From contig CAYTNY010000001.1 in NCBI GenBank assembly GCA_964439215.1, positions 3,529 to 67,528 on the forward strand: a DNA stretch of 64,000 nucleotides. The letters run 5' to 3'. The notes beneath the pieces are model-generated. The model ran no database searches. It was not told where the DNA came from and was given only the letters and a program-made list of their open reading frames with translations. Below, piece by piece: positions 45,904-56,327 of the stretch. This DNA comes from CAYTNY01 sp964439215 (GTDB taxonomy: Bacteria; Oederibacteriota; PGYV01; CAYTNY01). A program made the position numbers and the translations under genes. The number at the start of each line of letters is the position of its first letter. Position 1 is the stretch's first letter.

Positions 45904-48282
45904 TTAAAATATATTCCCTATGTTAAAGTGTATCTTTCCATCCTGCCGCCCCGTGATAGGATCCGGAACCAGCGGGTAACCCCAGTCAAGCCTGATAAGC
46001 ATAACAGTTCCGGGTATCGTAAACCTTATTCCCATTCCCGCACTCGGATAAAGGAACGGATTTGAGAAATCAACGTCTTTTGAACTTGTCCAGGCATTTC
46101 CGCTGTCATAAAAAGCCACAACAGAAAACATCCTCTCAACCACTTTCAGTTTGTATTCCAGATTTGTAACCAGTGTGAAATTCCCTCCACCCAGCGGATT
46201 AAGAGCCCGTTCTTCATAACCTCTTACCGTATCCGTTCCGCCGCAGTAAAATTTCTCTGTCGGCGGCACGTCCGGCGAACCGTATGCCCATGGATAGCCC
46301 CATACATTTCCGATCTTTGCCCGGAAGCCAAGTACAAATTTCCAAATACTGGGGGTGAAATATCTGAAGTCAGCAATTCCTTTATAATAATTATAATCCC
46401 CGCCCAGAATACCTCCGCCTGTCTGAAGCGCCAAACTTGCGTAGAGACCCTTTCCGGGATCAAAAACATCATCTCTGGTATCATAAACAAACATCGGGGT
46501 TATACTGCTTACCTGGCTCTTTCTTTCCTCTATTACTCCCTGCAGCTCCTCGTCAATATTTGAATAAGCGTCCTCCTGATACCTGTATGTCATAAAACCT
46601 TTCATTTCATTTGTGAATCTTCTGCCAAAACTGAGGTTCAGCCCGTAAGTATCAAGGTCATATCCCTGATTATTGTAATCTTTTTCCTTTAATATGTTCC
46701 ATACATCAACACCCAGAGATGTCGGCACATCAAAGAGCCACGGATCTTCATAGGAAAGCTGCCAGCTTCTTTTTGTATTGCCGAACTGAACATCCGCACT
46801 GAAAGATTTGCCCTCCCCGAAAAGATTCGCGTTCGTAAGCTGCACATATCCCACAAGCCCTTCCACGGTTGAGTATCCGGCTCCGAGTCCTATTGTATTT
46901 GTTTTTCTTTCAACAACTTCAAAAACAAGATTGAGTTCATCCATTGCTATCTGTTCCGTATCTATCACAACATTGTCAAAGAATCCCAGATTGTATATTC
47001 TTTCCTGCGACTTTTTGATCTTTTCGCTGTCAAAAGGCTCATCCGGCTTCACAAGGATCTCCCTCAGGATCACTTTGTCTTTTGTCGCGTAATTGCCCCG
47101 TATTTTTATTTCATTAACATATGCAACCGGGCCCTCGGATATGGCAAGGCCTATATCAACCTCTCCGGTATCATCATCATAAAAATAAGACCTTCGCACC
47201 TGCGCGAAAATATGTCCTTTTTGCGAATACATATTCTTTACCCTTGCCACATCCTGCTCAAAACGGTTCCTGTCAAATTCCCTGTCTTTCCGGCTTTTTA
47301 TGTTTTCCTCGATCTCGCGCGTCGTGAATATTTCATTGCCCTCTATCACTATCTCTCTTATTTCATACCGCGCGCCCTCTTTTATCGGTATCGTTATTTC
47401 TATCGTATTTGTTTCCGTATCTATATCCACGAATTCTTCTATGAGCTTCTCTCTGTTCATTTCGATCTCGCCGGATTCATAGCCGTTTATCTTTGCTTTC
47501 ACATAACCTTCGGATGAGTATGCGTTTAAAATCTTTTTCAGATCATTTATAAACTTATCATCATCAAACACACCGCTTTGAAACCATCCTTCTTCTTTTG
47601 TCTCCATAATTCCTTTTATCCTGTCAATGCTGAAAACCGAATTGCCTTCCGCGGTTATGGATTTTACTTTTACTTTTTCCCCTTCATTGACATTGATCTT
47701 TATTCCGACTCTTTTTTTGCCGTTTTCTTCGGTTTCCATCTCATTTATTTCGTAATTTACATCCGCGTAATAATAATTTCTTGTTTTATACATTTCTTCT
47801 ATCTGGCCCACAACTTTTTTAAGAAGAAATTCATCCAGATAGCCGCCTTCTTTTATTTTGGGGTTATCACGGCTTTCAGGCGCTTCATCCTGGGCGTCGA
47901 AAGGATTTATCGTTTCCTGCGCATCAAGTTCAAATTTCCCTTTAATATCACCGCTGCCGATACCTTCATTTCCTTCTATTGCAATTTCCGCAACTACGGG
48001 TTTCTCTTCTATCTTATAAGTCAGCACATTTTTCCCATCTTCTTCGGACAACACGACATTAATATCGTCAAATATTCCGGTTTCATACAGATTTCTGATA
48101 TCTTCGCGTGTCTTGTACTGCGAATACGGCATGCCTATCCCGTATGATATCCTGCTCAGTATTTCCTGTTCATCGGCGGTCACCAGGCCCGTTATTCTAA
48201 TATCGTCAATTATTGTTATTGCCGCGTTCAGAACCGGTGCCAGACACATAAAAATCAATAAAAATCGCAAATTTTTAAACAC
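45904..48282 (-). CDS. bamA: Outer-membrane protein assembly factor BamA
   Basis: The 792-residue protein has a signal peptide, five POTRA domains and a 16-strand barrel. The barrel includes GLGAGYSTVEGLVGYVQL, the VRGYEERALNPLGGG loop motif (VRGY) and a C-terminal strand ending in F. BamA inserts beta-barrel proteins in the outer membrane. The start is GTG with a GGAGG site. It opens the operon bamA-skp-lpxD-lpxC-fabZ-lpxA-lpxI and has a promoter about 40 bases upstream. Confidence 0.97.
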   Translation of the reverse strand: MFKNLRFLLIFMCLAPVLNAAITIIDDIRITGLVTADEQEILSRISYGIGMPYSQYKTREDIRNLYETGIFDDINVVLSEEDGKNVLTYKIEEKPVVAEIAIEGNEGIGSGDIKGKFELDAQETINPFDAQDEAPESRDNPKIKEGGYLDEFLLKKVVGQIEEMYKTRNYYYADVNYEINEMETEENGKKRVGIKINVNEGEKVKVKSITAEGNSVFSIDRIKGIMETKEEGWFQSGVFDDDKFINDLKKILNAYSSEGYVKAKINGYESGEIEMNREKLIEEFVDIDTETNTIEITIPIKEGARYEIREIVIEGNEIFTTREIEENIKSRKDREFDRNRFEQDVARVKNMYSQKGHIFAQVRRSYFYDDDTGEVDIGLAISEGPVAYVNEIKIRGNYATKDKVILREILVKPDEPFDSEKIKKSQERIYNLGFFDNVVIDTEQIAMDELNLVFEVVERKTNTIGLGAGYSTVEGLVGYVQLTNANLFGEGKSFSADVQFGNTKRSWQLSYEDPWLFDVPTSLGVDVWNILKEKDYNNQGYDLDTYGLNLSFGRRFTNEMKGFMTYRYQEDAYSNIDEELQGVIEERKSQVSSITPMFVYDTRDDVFDPGKGLYASLALQTGGGILGGDYNYYKGIADFRYFTPSIWKFVLGFRAKIGNVWGYPWAYGSPDVPPTEKFYCGGTDTVRGYEERALNPLGGGNFTLVTNLEYKLKVVERMFSVVAFYDSGNAWTSSKDVDFSNPFLYPSAGMGIRFTIPGTVMLIRLDWGYPLVPDPITGRQDGKIHFNIGNIF

Positions 48283-48321
48283 TTATATTACCTCCATTGT
48301 ATTCTTGATAATTTGAAATAT

Positions 48322-48349
48322 ATTATAACATATAAAAAAACAAATTCAA
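48322..48349 (-). promoter_or_regulatory. Promoter of the bamA/lpx operon
   Basis: TTGAAT, a 16-base spacer and a perfect TATAAT lie about 40 bases before the bamA start. The rest of the 328-base gap to the HNH gene shows no other feature apart from the promoter for that gene. Confidence 0.65.
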
Positions 48350-48554
48350 TACGTTTAGCCACTTTTCTTTTTTCCATATAACAAAAAACTGTGTCATAAA
48401 AACATGCTTCCGGATATACACCCGGTCAAACACTGAACAGCAACTGCTTTTGTATCTGTTAAGTCTTTGGACGTTTAAAAAGGCGTTCCGGTTCACATAT
48501 ATTTCCCCAAAGCAGACATAAATACTCCCGGAACATAATTTTAAAATAAATTAC

Positions 48555-48583
48555 TTGAACACAGCTGTTTTTCAGTGTAAAAT
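48555..48583 (+). promoter_or_regulatory. Promoter for the HNH nuclease gene
   Basis: TTGAAC, a 17-base spacer and TAAAAT lie about 28 bases before the start codon, followed by an AAGGAG ribosome-binding site. Confidence 0.55.
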
Positions 48584-48610
48584 AATATAAATTTATAAGG
48601 AGAATATCTG

Positions 48611-49186
48611 ATGGACCCTGATCAAAATGTCCTGCTCCTTAATTCTACCTTTGAACCGCTTACTGTTTTGCGGGGACGCAGGGCTTTAAAACTTATTTTT
48701 GAGAGAAAAGCGCACGTTATAGAAGACAGCGGGGTTTTTCTGCATACCGTAAAACACAAACTCAAACTGCCTTCAGTTGTTCAGCTTATGTATTATGTCA
48801 AAAAGCCCTATAAAAAACCCAAATTCTCCAAAAAAGCCATTTTCATAAGGGATAACTTCCGCTGCCAGTACTGCAGAACATATACATCCAAGCCCACCAT
48901 TGACCATATAGTTCCCAAAAGCAAGAACGGGCCCTCTGTATGGACAAACGTGGTAACAGCCTGCCACAAATGCAACAATAAAAAGAGCGACAGAACACTC
49001 AAAGAAGCCGGAATGACCCTTTTAAAAAAACCCCGCACTCCTAAGTATATAATAATCCATGGTTTTTCCGGAACAAAGAATATAAAGAAATGGGAAAAAT
49101 ACTTCAACCCCGGAGAACAGAAAATATCCAGAAATTATAATTCTCATTTTGAATCCGCTCTGCCCGCACTCGAGCAGAATGCCTGA
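48611..49186 (+). CDS. HNH endonuclease family protein
   Basis: The 191-residue protein begins with the NVLLLNSTFEPLTVLRGRRA pattern common to a widespread chromosomal HNH family. The HNH core has FRCQYCRTY, TIDHIVPKSKNGP and CHKCNNKKSDRTL, so both zinc cysteine pairs and the catalytic His are present. Its biological role is unknown. It is not next to a restriction or phage gene, and it stands alone on the plus strand between two minus-strand operons. Confidence 0.92.
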   Translation: MDPDQNVLLLNSTFEPLTVLRGRRALKLIFERKAHVIEDSGVFLHTVKHKLKLPSVVQLMYYVKKPYKKPKFSKKAIFIRDNFRCQYCRTYTSKPTIDHIVPKSKNGPSVWTNVVTACHKCNNKKSDRTLKEAGMTLLKKPRTPKYIIIHGFSGTKNIKKWEKYFNPGEQKISRNYNSHFESALPALEQNA

Positions 49187-49205
49187 ATATACCCTCTGAC
49201 CCCTC

Positions 49206-50060
49206 TTAAAACTCTGTCATAAAATCGCCGGGATTTACAGGTTCTTTAAACACATTCATCTGCCAGTGCAGATGCGGGCCCGTGGATATTCCGGTGCTTC
49301 CTACGGCGCCTATTATATCGCCTTTTTTTACCACAACATCCTTATCCACATATATTTCGCTCATGTGTTCGTACAGAGAATAAACACCGCCGCCATGGTC
49401 TATAACAATGGTTTTTCCGTGCCCCTTCATATCTTCGGCCAGTTTCACCGTTCCGTTGTTTGCTGCTTTTATCTCTGTTCCGGAAGGAGACGCAAGGTCC
49501 ATTCCCTTGTGCCGCCATCCCACCGAACCGTCATCATATACTCGTTTTTTTCCAAACGGACTGGAAAGCCTTCCCGTAACAGGCCTTAAAAAAGGAAAAT
49601 CAAATTTCACCGGCGTTATTTCATCCTGCGCCTCTGATATGCGGATATTTTCCTCCCTCAGATATTTGCCGAGGGAAAAAACCTTTCCCCCTGTCTGTAT
49701 AAGTGATTCTTCGCTTTTCATCGGGCGTATATTGATATATTCTTTTTTTTCGGTCTTTCCGCCTTCAGAGGAAAAATACCTTACTTTCATGACTTTTCTT
49801 CCCTGTGTCCCGAGCGGAACAGGCACAACTGCCATATATATATACTCACGGGATACCGGTTCATATTTCCTGAAAAAAACAGGATATTTTTCTTCCATAA
49901 ATCTGATCTCCGACGCTTTTAAAGGCGCTTCAACACCGATCTTCACCTTTACAACTCCGCCTTCTTTCACTGTGTTTGTATCCAGCATTACATATCCCGG
50001 ATAAACAGACATCGGAAAAAGCAGGATCAAAAGAAACAATGCGTGTGTTTTTATCTTCAT
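49206..50060 (-). CDS. M23-family peptidoglycan endopeptidase
   Basis: The 284-residue protein has a signal peptide, an Ig-like N-terminal half and a LytM domain with zinc ligands in GWRHKGMDLASPSG and GPHLHWQMNV. It should cut peptide cross-links in the periplasm. It begins one base after pyrD ends, so it is probably transcribed with the pyrimidine operon, an unusual combination. All catalytic residues are present, so it is likely active rather than an EnvC-type activator. Confidence 0.92.
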   Translation of the reverse strand: MKIKTHALFLLILLFPMSVYPGYVMLDTNTVKEGGVVKVKIGVEAPLKASEIRFMEEKYPVFFRKYEPVSREYIYMAVVPVPLGTQGRKVMKVRYFSSEGGKTEKKEYINIRPMKSEESLIQTGGKVFSLGKYLREENIRISEAQDEITPVKFDFPFLRPVTGRLSSPFGKKRVYDDGSVGWRHKGMDLASPSGTEIKAANNGTVKLAEDMKGHGKTIVIDHGGGVYSLYEHMSEIYVDKDVVVKKGDIIGAVGSTGISTGPHLHWQMNVFKEPVNPGDFMTEF

Positions 50061-50061
50061 A

Positions 50062-51009
50062 TTAATACTTCAGACTCCCTCTTATCCTGTTCATGCTTTT
50101 TATTCCTTTCTTTAACATATATTCTTCTATCCCTGATATTGTTTTTTCACAGCTGCACGGGTCAACAAAATTCGCGGTGCCTATCTGGACAGCCGATGCT
50201 CCGGCAATTATAAATTCAAGAGCGTCTTCGGCGCACATTATACCGCCTATGCCTATAACCGGTATCTTTACTTTTTTTGAAACCTTATGCACCATAGCCA
50301 GCGCAACAGGTTTTACCGCGGGCCCTGACAGCCCGCCAAAAACATTTGCTATATGAGGCTTTCTTTTTTCAACATCAACAGACATACCCACAAGGGTATT
50401 TATAAGCGAGACCGCGTCAGCTCCGTGATCAGAGCACACAGCGGCCATTTCCTCTATATTTCCCGTATTCGGAGACAGTTTAACTATTACGGTTTTATCA
50501 TATACTTTTTTTATATCTTTCAGCATTTTTTTTACAGCTGTTTTGTCCGCCGCAAACTGAAGCCCTCCTTTTTTTACGTTCGGGCAGGATATGTTTATTT
50601 CAATACCCGCTGTTTCCGTATGATTCAGGCGCCGCGCTGCATCCGTGTATTCACTGACATTTGTGCCGTAAATATTCGCTATAACAGGTGTGTCGTATTT
50701 TTTAAGCAGCGGAAGTTTTTCGGAGATGAATTTTTCAACTCCTATATTCTGCAGTCCGATGGCGTTTATGATCCCGGCCGGCGTTTCAACAAGCCTTTGG
50801 GGCCTGTTTCCCTTCACGGGTTTTACTGACATGCCTTTTACAACGATTGCGCCCAGCCTGTTCAGATCAAAAAAATTCTCAAATTCAAGACCATAACCGA
50901 AAGTTCCGGAAGCCGTCATAACAGGATTTTTCAGCCTGAGCTTTCCTATTTTTACTCTTGCGCTGAAGCTCATACGCTCCTCCGCGGATAAAAGTTCAAA
51001 ACAAAACAT
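50062..51009 (-). CDS. pyrD: Dihydroorotate dehydrogenase B, catalytic subunit
   Basis: This 315-residue class 1B enzyme oxidises dihydroorotate to orotate with FMN, passing electrons to PyrK and then NAD. It shows MTASGTFGYGLEF, EINISCPNVKKGG with the active-site Cys, and IGIGGIMCAEDALEFI. The upstream start overlaps pyrK by 14 bases. The conserved part begins about residue 12 at MSFSARVKIG, so Met13 may be the real start. Confidence 0.95.
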   Translation of the reverse strand: MFCFELLSAEERMSFSARVKIGKLRLKNPVMTASGTFGYGLEFENFFDLNRLGAIVVKGMSVKPVKGNRPQRLVETPAGIINAIGLQNIGVEKFISEKLPLLKKYDTPVIANIYGTNVSEYTDAARRLNHTETAGIEINISCPNVKKGGLQFAADKTAVKKMLKDIKKVYDKTVIVKLSPNTGNIEEMAAVCSDHGADAVSLINTLVGMSVDVEKRKPHIANVFGGLSGPAVKPVALAMVHKVSKKVKIPVIGIGGIMCAEDALEFIIAGASAVQIGTANFVDPCSCEKTISGIEEYMLKKGIKSMNRIRGSLKY

Positions 51010-51769
51010 CCTTTACATCAAAAACAGGCCCTTCTTTACAGACTCTTTTATATTCAAAATTATCTTTCCTGCCCACCGCAACCACGCAGCTTATGCAGGC
51101 GCCTATTCCGCATCCCATATAAGCCTCAAGCGAAGCAAGCACACGCGTGTTTTTTTCCCTGCGGGCTTCTTTTCTCACTGCTTTTATCATCCCTTCGGGG
51201 CCGCAGGCAAAAACCACGCTGTCCGGTTTCAGTGTTTCCTCCAGCACACGGCCGGCAAGGCCTTTTATTCCGTACGAACCGTCCTCCGTACAGAATATAC
51301 ATCCCAATTTTTCGAGTTTTTCTTTCATTATTATCATTTCATCCGTCCGGGCGCCCTGAATCAAAGTGAATTTTATATTTTTCCCTCTTAAATATTCAGC
51401 GAGATAATGCACCGATGCCGTGCCCGTGCCTCCGCCCACGAGTATGATATTTTTTTTCAGTGTTTCCGGCTCAAGGAAATCAAGATAAGAATTTCCCAAA
51501 GGCCCTATAAAATCAACCGGATCGTTCTTTTTTTTCTCCGAAAGGATCTCAGTGGCTCTTCCTATAACTTTATAAACTATCTCGGCATAATTCTCCCCGG
51601 CATCAAACACGGAAAACGGGCGCCTCAAAAGCGGGGCATAGCTGTCCGAAACCCTTATATTTATAAACTGCGCGGGTTTTGCGCTGAATTTCGCGGCTGT
51701 TTTTATCTTCATATGATAAAACCCGGCGCCTGTTTTTCTGTTATATACTGTTTCTGCTTTATGCTTCAA
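50996..51769 (-). CDS. pyrK: Dihydroorotate dehydrogenase electron-transfer subunit PyrK
   Basis: The 257-residue ferredoxin-reductase-like protein binds FAD (RRPFSVFD), NAD (LVGGGTGTASV) and a 2Fe-2S cluster at the C-terminus (GCGIGACISC and a later Cys in KRVC). It couples PyrD to NAD. It follows carB by 35 bases and overlaps pyrD. Confidence 0.95.
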   Translation of the reverse strand: MKHKAETVYNRKTGAGFYHMKIKTAAKFSAKPAQFINIRVSDSYAPLLRRPFSVFDAGENYAEIVYKVIGRATEILSEKKKNDPVDFIGPLGNSYLDFLEPETLKKNIILVGGGTGTASVHYLAEYLRGKNIKFTLIQGARTDEMIIMKEKLEKLGCIFCTEDGSYGIKGLAGRVLEETLKPDSVVFACGPEGMIKAVRKEARREKNTRVLASLEAYMGCGIGACISCVVAVGRKDNFEYKRVCKEGPVFDVKDVLF

Positions 51770-51804
51770 ATTTATCCTCCGGAAAAAAACACACAGAACG
51801 AATA

Positions 51805-54800
51805 TTACCGCTGTTTTTTGTAATAATCCTGTATTGATTTCACTTTCATATCTTTTTTCTTTACTGATTCAATTGCCGTCACCATTGCCTGCGCTCCGGC
51901 CAGGGTCGTGGTAAAAGGCACGCCAAGCGCTATTGCCGTGGTCCTTATAAGATAATCATCCGAACGCGGGCCCTTGCCTGCAGGGGTATTTATGATAAAG
52001 TCTATTTCCTTGTTTTTCAGCGCGTCAATTATATTCGGCCTTCCTTCATTTACCTTGTTTACAATCTTTGCCTTTATGCCCTGCCGGTTAAGCATATTTG
52101 CCGTTCCCTCAGTGGCGATAATACTGAATCCCATGTCCTCAAGTTTTTTAGCGACAAAGGTCATTGTTCTTTTATCCTTGTTCTTTACGCTGATAAAAAC
52201 CGTTCCTGACAAAGGCAGTTTCTGCCCTGCCGCAAGCTGCGCCTTATAAAACGCGTGCCCGAAATCCACATCTATCCCCATAACCTCACCGGTTGATTTC
52301 ATTTCGGGCCCGAGTACAGAATCCGCTCCCGGAAACTTGCTGAACGGAAATACCGATTCTTTTATTGCAAAGTGCCCCATTTCAAGATTTTCTTTTATTT
52401 CAAGCTCCTTTATGGTTCTTCCTGCCATAAGTTTTGTCGCGATCTTAACCCACGGCACGCCGGAAGCCTTTGAAACAAAAGGAACCGTTCTTGAGGCCCT
52501 TGGATTTACCTCAAGCACATATACTGTATCATTTTTTACCGCATACTGTGTATTCATCAGCCCTCTTACATCAAGCTCCAGCGCCAGGGCCCTTGTATGC
52601 TTTTTTATTTTTTCAACAATATCGTCCCTTATGGTAAAATGCGGCAGAACACAGGCGGAATCGCCGGAATGTATTCCCGCCTCCTCAATATGCTCCATAA
52701 TACCCGCTATCACAACTTCTCTGCCGTCGCACACGCAGTCCACATCAACCTCAACAGCATCTTCCAGAAACTTGTCTATCAGCACCGGATGGGTTCCCGA
52801 CACTTCAAAAGCTTCTTTTATAAAATCATCAAAACCAAAATCATCATAAACGATCTCCATTGCCCTGCCTCCGAGAACGTAACTCGGCCTCACAAGCACA
52901 GGATAGCCTATTCTGTGAACTATTTTTCTTGCTTCTTCAACGTTTTTCGCGGTTCCCGGTTCAGGACAGGGTATTCCAAGTTTTTTCAGTATTCTTTCAA
53001 ACTTTTTTCTGTCCTCCGCCAGGTCAATACTGAGCGGGGACGTACCCATTATCTTTACTTTTTCCTTAAACAGCGGCATTGAAAGTTTTAAAGGAGTCTG
53101 ACCGCCGAACTGCACAATAAACCCGGTGTCTTTTCCCTCCTGCCGCGCGATCGCAAGAACATCCTCTTTTGTCAAAGGCTCAAAATAAAGCTTGTCAGAT
53201 GTATCATAATCCGTGGATACGGTTTCAGGATTGCAGTTTACCATTGAAACCTCATACCCTTCTTCCCTGAGTGCGAATACCCCGTGAACACAGCAGTAAT
53301 CAAATTCTATCCCCTGCCCTATGCGGTTCGGCCCGCCTCCCAGTATCACTGCTTTTTTCTTTTTTGTAACAGGATTCTCGTTCTCGCTTTCGTAAGTGGA
53401 ATACAGATACGGAGTGTGGGCCTCAAACTCTCCGCCGCAGGTATCAACCGTTTTATATACCGGCTGCAGTGAAAGTTTTTTTCTTATCTTTCTTACTGTA
53501 TCCTCGCTGCTGCCGAATATATGCGCAAGCTGTATGTCCGAATAGCCGTCTTCTTTTGCTTTTTTCAGGGTATCCCTGAACGCCGGGGCGTTCTTCATAT
53601 TTATTCTGCCCTGTTTTTTCCTAAGCCTGTACATTTCCTTTTCAAAATCCGTCATTTCCTTTATCTGCTTTAAGAACCACGGATCTATTTTTGTTATATC
53701 ATAACATTCCCGGATGCTCATTCCTTTTTCCAGCGCGTATTTTACATACATGAGCCGTTTGCTGCTCGCGGCGGGTATTTTCTTTTTCAGCCATTCCATC
53801 TGCAGCTTTGAGACATCGCGGTCCTTGCCGTCCGCTCCGAATCCCGCCCTTCCGATTTCCAGCGAACGCATTGCCTTCTGAAGCGACTCTTTGAATGTCC
53901 TGCCGATAGACATAACTTCACCTATGGATTTCATCTGCGTGCCGAGTTCGTCTTTTGTCTCCCTGAACTTTTCAAAAGTAAACCGCGGAATCTTTGTCAC
54001 AACATAGTCAATGGTCGGCTCAAAAGACGCCGGCGTATATTTGGTAATATCATTGGGAATCTCATCAAGAGTATATCCCACGGCAAGTTTTGCCGCTATC
54101 TTGGCGATCGGAAAGCCGGTTGCCTTTGAAGCCAGCGCCGAGGACCTTGATACTCTCGGATTCATTTCTATGACAACAAGCCGTCCGTTTTTCGGATCAA
54201 CTCCAAACTGTATATTGGAGCCGCCCGTGCTTACGCCGATTTCCCTCATTATCGCGAGCGAAGCGGACCTCATCAGCTGATATTCTTTATCCGTAAGCGT
54301 CTGAGCCGGAGCGACGGTTATTGAGTCGCCCGTATGTATACCCATGGGATCAAAATTCTCTATTGAACATACTATTACAACATTATCTTTCAGATCCCGC
54401 ATCACCTCAAGTTCATATTCTTTCCACCCCAGTATGGACGCCTCCAAAAGCACTTTGTCAACGGGAGAATCCTGAATTCCGCGCTCAACCTTTTCCTGAA
54501 ACTCCTGCATATTATAGGCAATGGAGCCGCCTGTTCCTCCAAGCGTGAACGCCGGTCTTATTATAATGGGGAAATCTATTTTTTCCGCGGCCGCCATAGC
54601 TTCCTTCATGTTTTTTACCTGAGCGCTTTTGGGGACATCAAGCCCTATCTTCTGCATTGCTTTTTTAAACTCGTCCCTGTCTTCGGCTTTTTTAATAGCT
54701 TTAAAATCCGCGCCTATTAATTCAACGCCGTATTTTTTGTCATATCCTTTTCTGACAAAATCCATTGCCAGATTCAGCCCTGTCTGCCCGCCGATTGTCG

Positions 54801-55062
54801 GCAGTATACAGTCAGGACGCTCTTTTTTCACTATTTTCTCAAGAATATCAACGGTGAGCGGTTCTATGTATGTCGCGTCGGCAAATTCCGGATCTGTCAT
54901 TATTGTGGCGGGATTTGAGTTCACAAGGACTACCTCATATCCTTCTTCTTTCAGCGCCTTGCAGGCCTGTGTTCCCGAATAATCAAATTCGCACGCCTGT
55001 CCTATTACAATAGGTCCGGAGCCTATCAAAAGTATTTTTTTTATGTCTGTTCTTTTCGGCAT
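51805..55062 (-). CDS. carB: Carbamoyl-phosphate synthase large subunit
   Basis: The 1085-residue protein has two homologous ATP-grasp halves ([20 protein letters not shown] at the start and [20 protein letters not shown] near residue 570), an oligomerisation domain and a C-terminal MGS-like allosteric domain ([13 protein letters not shown]). It makes carbamoyl phosphate from bicarbonate, ammonia and two ATP. It follows carA by 19 bases in the UMP operon. Length is normal. Confidence 0.98.
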   Translation of the reverse strand: MPKRTDIKKILLIGSGPIVIGQACEFDYSGTQACKALKEEGYEVVLVNSNPATIMTDPEFADATYIEPLTVDILEKIVKKERPDCILPTIGGQTGLNLAMDFVRKGYDKKYGVELIGADFKAIKKAEDRDEFKKAMQKIGLDVPKSAQVKNMKEAMAAAEKIDFPIIIRPAFTLGGTGGSIAYNMQEFQEKVERGIQDSPVDKVLLEASILGWKEYELEVMRDLKDNVVIVCSIENFDPMGIHTGDSITVAPAQTLTDKEYQLMRSASLAIMREIGVSTGGSNIQFGVDPKNGRLVVIEMNPRVSRSSALASKATGFPIAKIAAKLAVGYTLDEIPNDITKYTPASFEPTIDYVVTKIPRFTFEKFRETKDELGTQMKSIGEVMSIGRTFKESLQKAMRSLEIGRAGFGADGKDRDVSKLQMEWLKKKIPAASSKRLMYVKYALEKGMSIRECYDITKIDPWFLKQIKEMTDFEKEMYRLRKKQGRINMKNAPAFRDTLKKAKEDGYSDIQLAHIFGSSEDTVRKIRKKLSLQPVYKTVDTCGGEFEAHTPYLYSTYESENENPVTKKKKAVILGGGPNRIGQGIEFDYCCVHGVFALREEGYEVSMVNCNPETVSTDYDTSDKLYFEPLTKEDVLAIARQEGKDTGFIVQFGGQTPLKLSMPLFKEKVKIMGTSPLSIDLAEDRKKFERILKKLGIPCPEPGTAKNVEEARKIVHRIGYPVLVRPSYVLGGRAMEIVYDDFGFDDFIKEAFEVSGTHPVLIDKFLEDAVEVDVDCVCDGREVVIAGIMEHIEEAGIHSGDSACVLPHFTIRDDIVEKIKKHTRALALELDVRGLMNTQYAVKNDTVYVLEVNPRASRTVPFVSKASGVPWVKIATKLMAGRTIKELEIKENLEMGHFAIKESVFPFSKFPGADSVLGPEMKSTGEVMGIDVDFGHAFYKAQLAAGQKLPLSGTVFISVKNKDKRTMTFVAKKLEDMGFSIIATEGTANMLNRQGIKAKIVNKVNEGRPNIIDALKNKEIDFIINTPAGKGPRSDDYLIRTTAIALGVPFTTTLAGAQAMVTAIESVKKKDMKVKSIQDYYKKQR

Positions 55063-55081
55063 ATTTTTCTCCTTTTATCTT

Positions 55082-56293
55082 TTAATTCTTCTTTTTTTTC
55101 GCGGTTTTCCCCGGGCTGTGTCCTGCTGTTTTCCGGGCTTTCTTTTCCTGCCTCATATAATCGGCAAATCTATCAAATATGTTTTTATGGTCATGCGGGC
55201 CCGCCGATGCTTCAGGATGATTCTGTATGGCAAAGCATTTTAATTTTTTAACCTCAATGCCTTCCACCGTACCGTCATTCAGGTTTGTATGCGTAACCTC
55301 CACCTTATGCGGGGAGCCTTTCAGCGAATCCATATCCGTGGCAAAACCATGATTCTGCACGGTTATGTCTATCCTGCCGGTCTTATTATCCCTGACAGGA
55401 TGATTGGCCCCTCTATGCCCGAATTTCAGCTTATATGTCCTGCCGCCGAGCGCCAGCGACATAAGCTGGCTCCCGAAACATATTCCAAACATGGGTTTTT
55501 TTCCGAGAAGTTTTTTTATTTCCTCAACCAGATAAGGAACCGCAGCCGGGTCCCCCGGACCGTTGGAAATAAATATCCCATCGGGCTTAAGCTCCATTAT
55601 ACGCTCTGCTTTTGCGGTTATGGGCACTACCGTGATCTTACAATTGAGCTCCGTCAGTATTCTTAAGATCGTATGCTTTATGCCGCAGTCAACCGCAACC
55701 ACATGGAATTTATCTTTGTTCTTCCACATTTTCAGATAATCTTTCTCATTTCTCATTATATCAAGAACCTTAAGGCCTTTGGCTTCGGGCCATCTGTATT
55801 CTTTTTTCACGGATACACCCTTTGCAAGGTCCCTTCCCTCAAGAGGCTCGGATGCTTTCACTTTTTTCAGCAGCGACTTTTTATCCGTATCCTTTGCCGA
55901 AAGCACGCTTTTCATCGCGCCGTTGTTCCTTATATGCCTGACAAGCTTCCTTGTATCAATGCCCTCAATGGCAGGAATCTTGTTTTTTATCAGATAATCA
56001 ATAAAACTCATTTCACTTCTCCAGTTGGAAGCTATCTTGCTCATGTTTTTCACGACAAATCCTTCCGCCTGCGGTCTGTTTGACTCCGAGTCATAACGGT
56101 TCACTCCGCAGTTTCCTATTTCGGTATAGGTCATTGCCACAATCTGCCCTTTATAAGAAGGATCCGTGATTATTTCCTGATAACCCGTCATGGAAGTATT
56201 AAAAACTATTTCACCATAAGCTTCCCCGGAATACCCGGCGGAAACACCTTCAAAACAGGCGCCGTCTTCCAGCATAAGCATTGCTTTTTTCAT
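55082..56293 (-). CDS. carA: Carbamoyl-phosphate synthase small subunit
   Basis: The 403-residue glutaminase subunit has a class I GATase triad Cys in MFGICFGSQLMSLALGG and the His and Glu in FAIQNHPEASAGPHD. The chosen ATG is preceded by GGAGA, whereas an in-frame ATG 54 bases upstream has no site and adds residues foreign to the family. The C-terminus carries a short Lys-rich extension (KTAGHSPGKTAKKKKN). It feeds ammonia to CarB. Confidence 0.96.
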   Translation of the reverse strand: MKKAMLMLEDGACFEGVSAGYSGEAYGEIVFNTSMTGYQEIITDPSYKGQIVAMTYTEIGNCGVNRYDSESNRPQAEGFVVKNMSKIASNWRSEMSFIDYLIKNKIPAIEGIDTRKLVRHIRNNGAMKSVLSAKDTDKKSLLKKVKASEPLEGRDLAKGVSVKKEYRWPEAKGLKVLDIMRNEKDYLKMWKNKDKFHVVAVDCGIKHTILRILTELNCKITVVPITAKAERIMELKPDGIFISNGPGDPAAVPYLVEEIKKLLGKKPMFGICFGSQLMSLALGGRTYKLKFGHRGANHPVRDNKTGRIDITVQNHGFATDMDSLKGSPHKVEVTHTNLNDGTVEGIEVKKLKCFAIQNHPEASAGPHDHKNIFDRFADYMRQEKKARKTAGHSPGKTAKKKKN

Positions 56294-56327
56294 ATTTGTC
56301 TCCTTTTTAATTATATGAGTATGCTTT

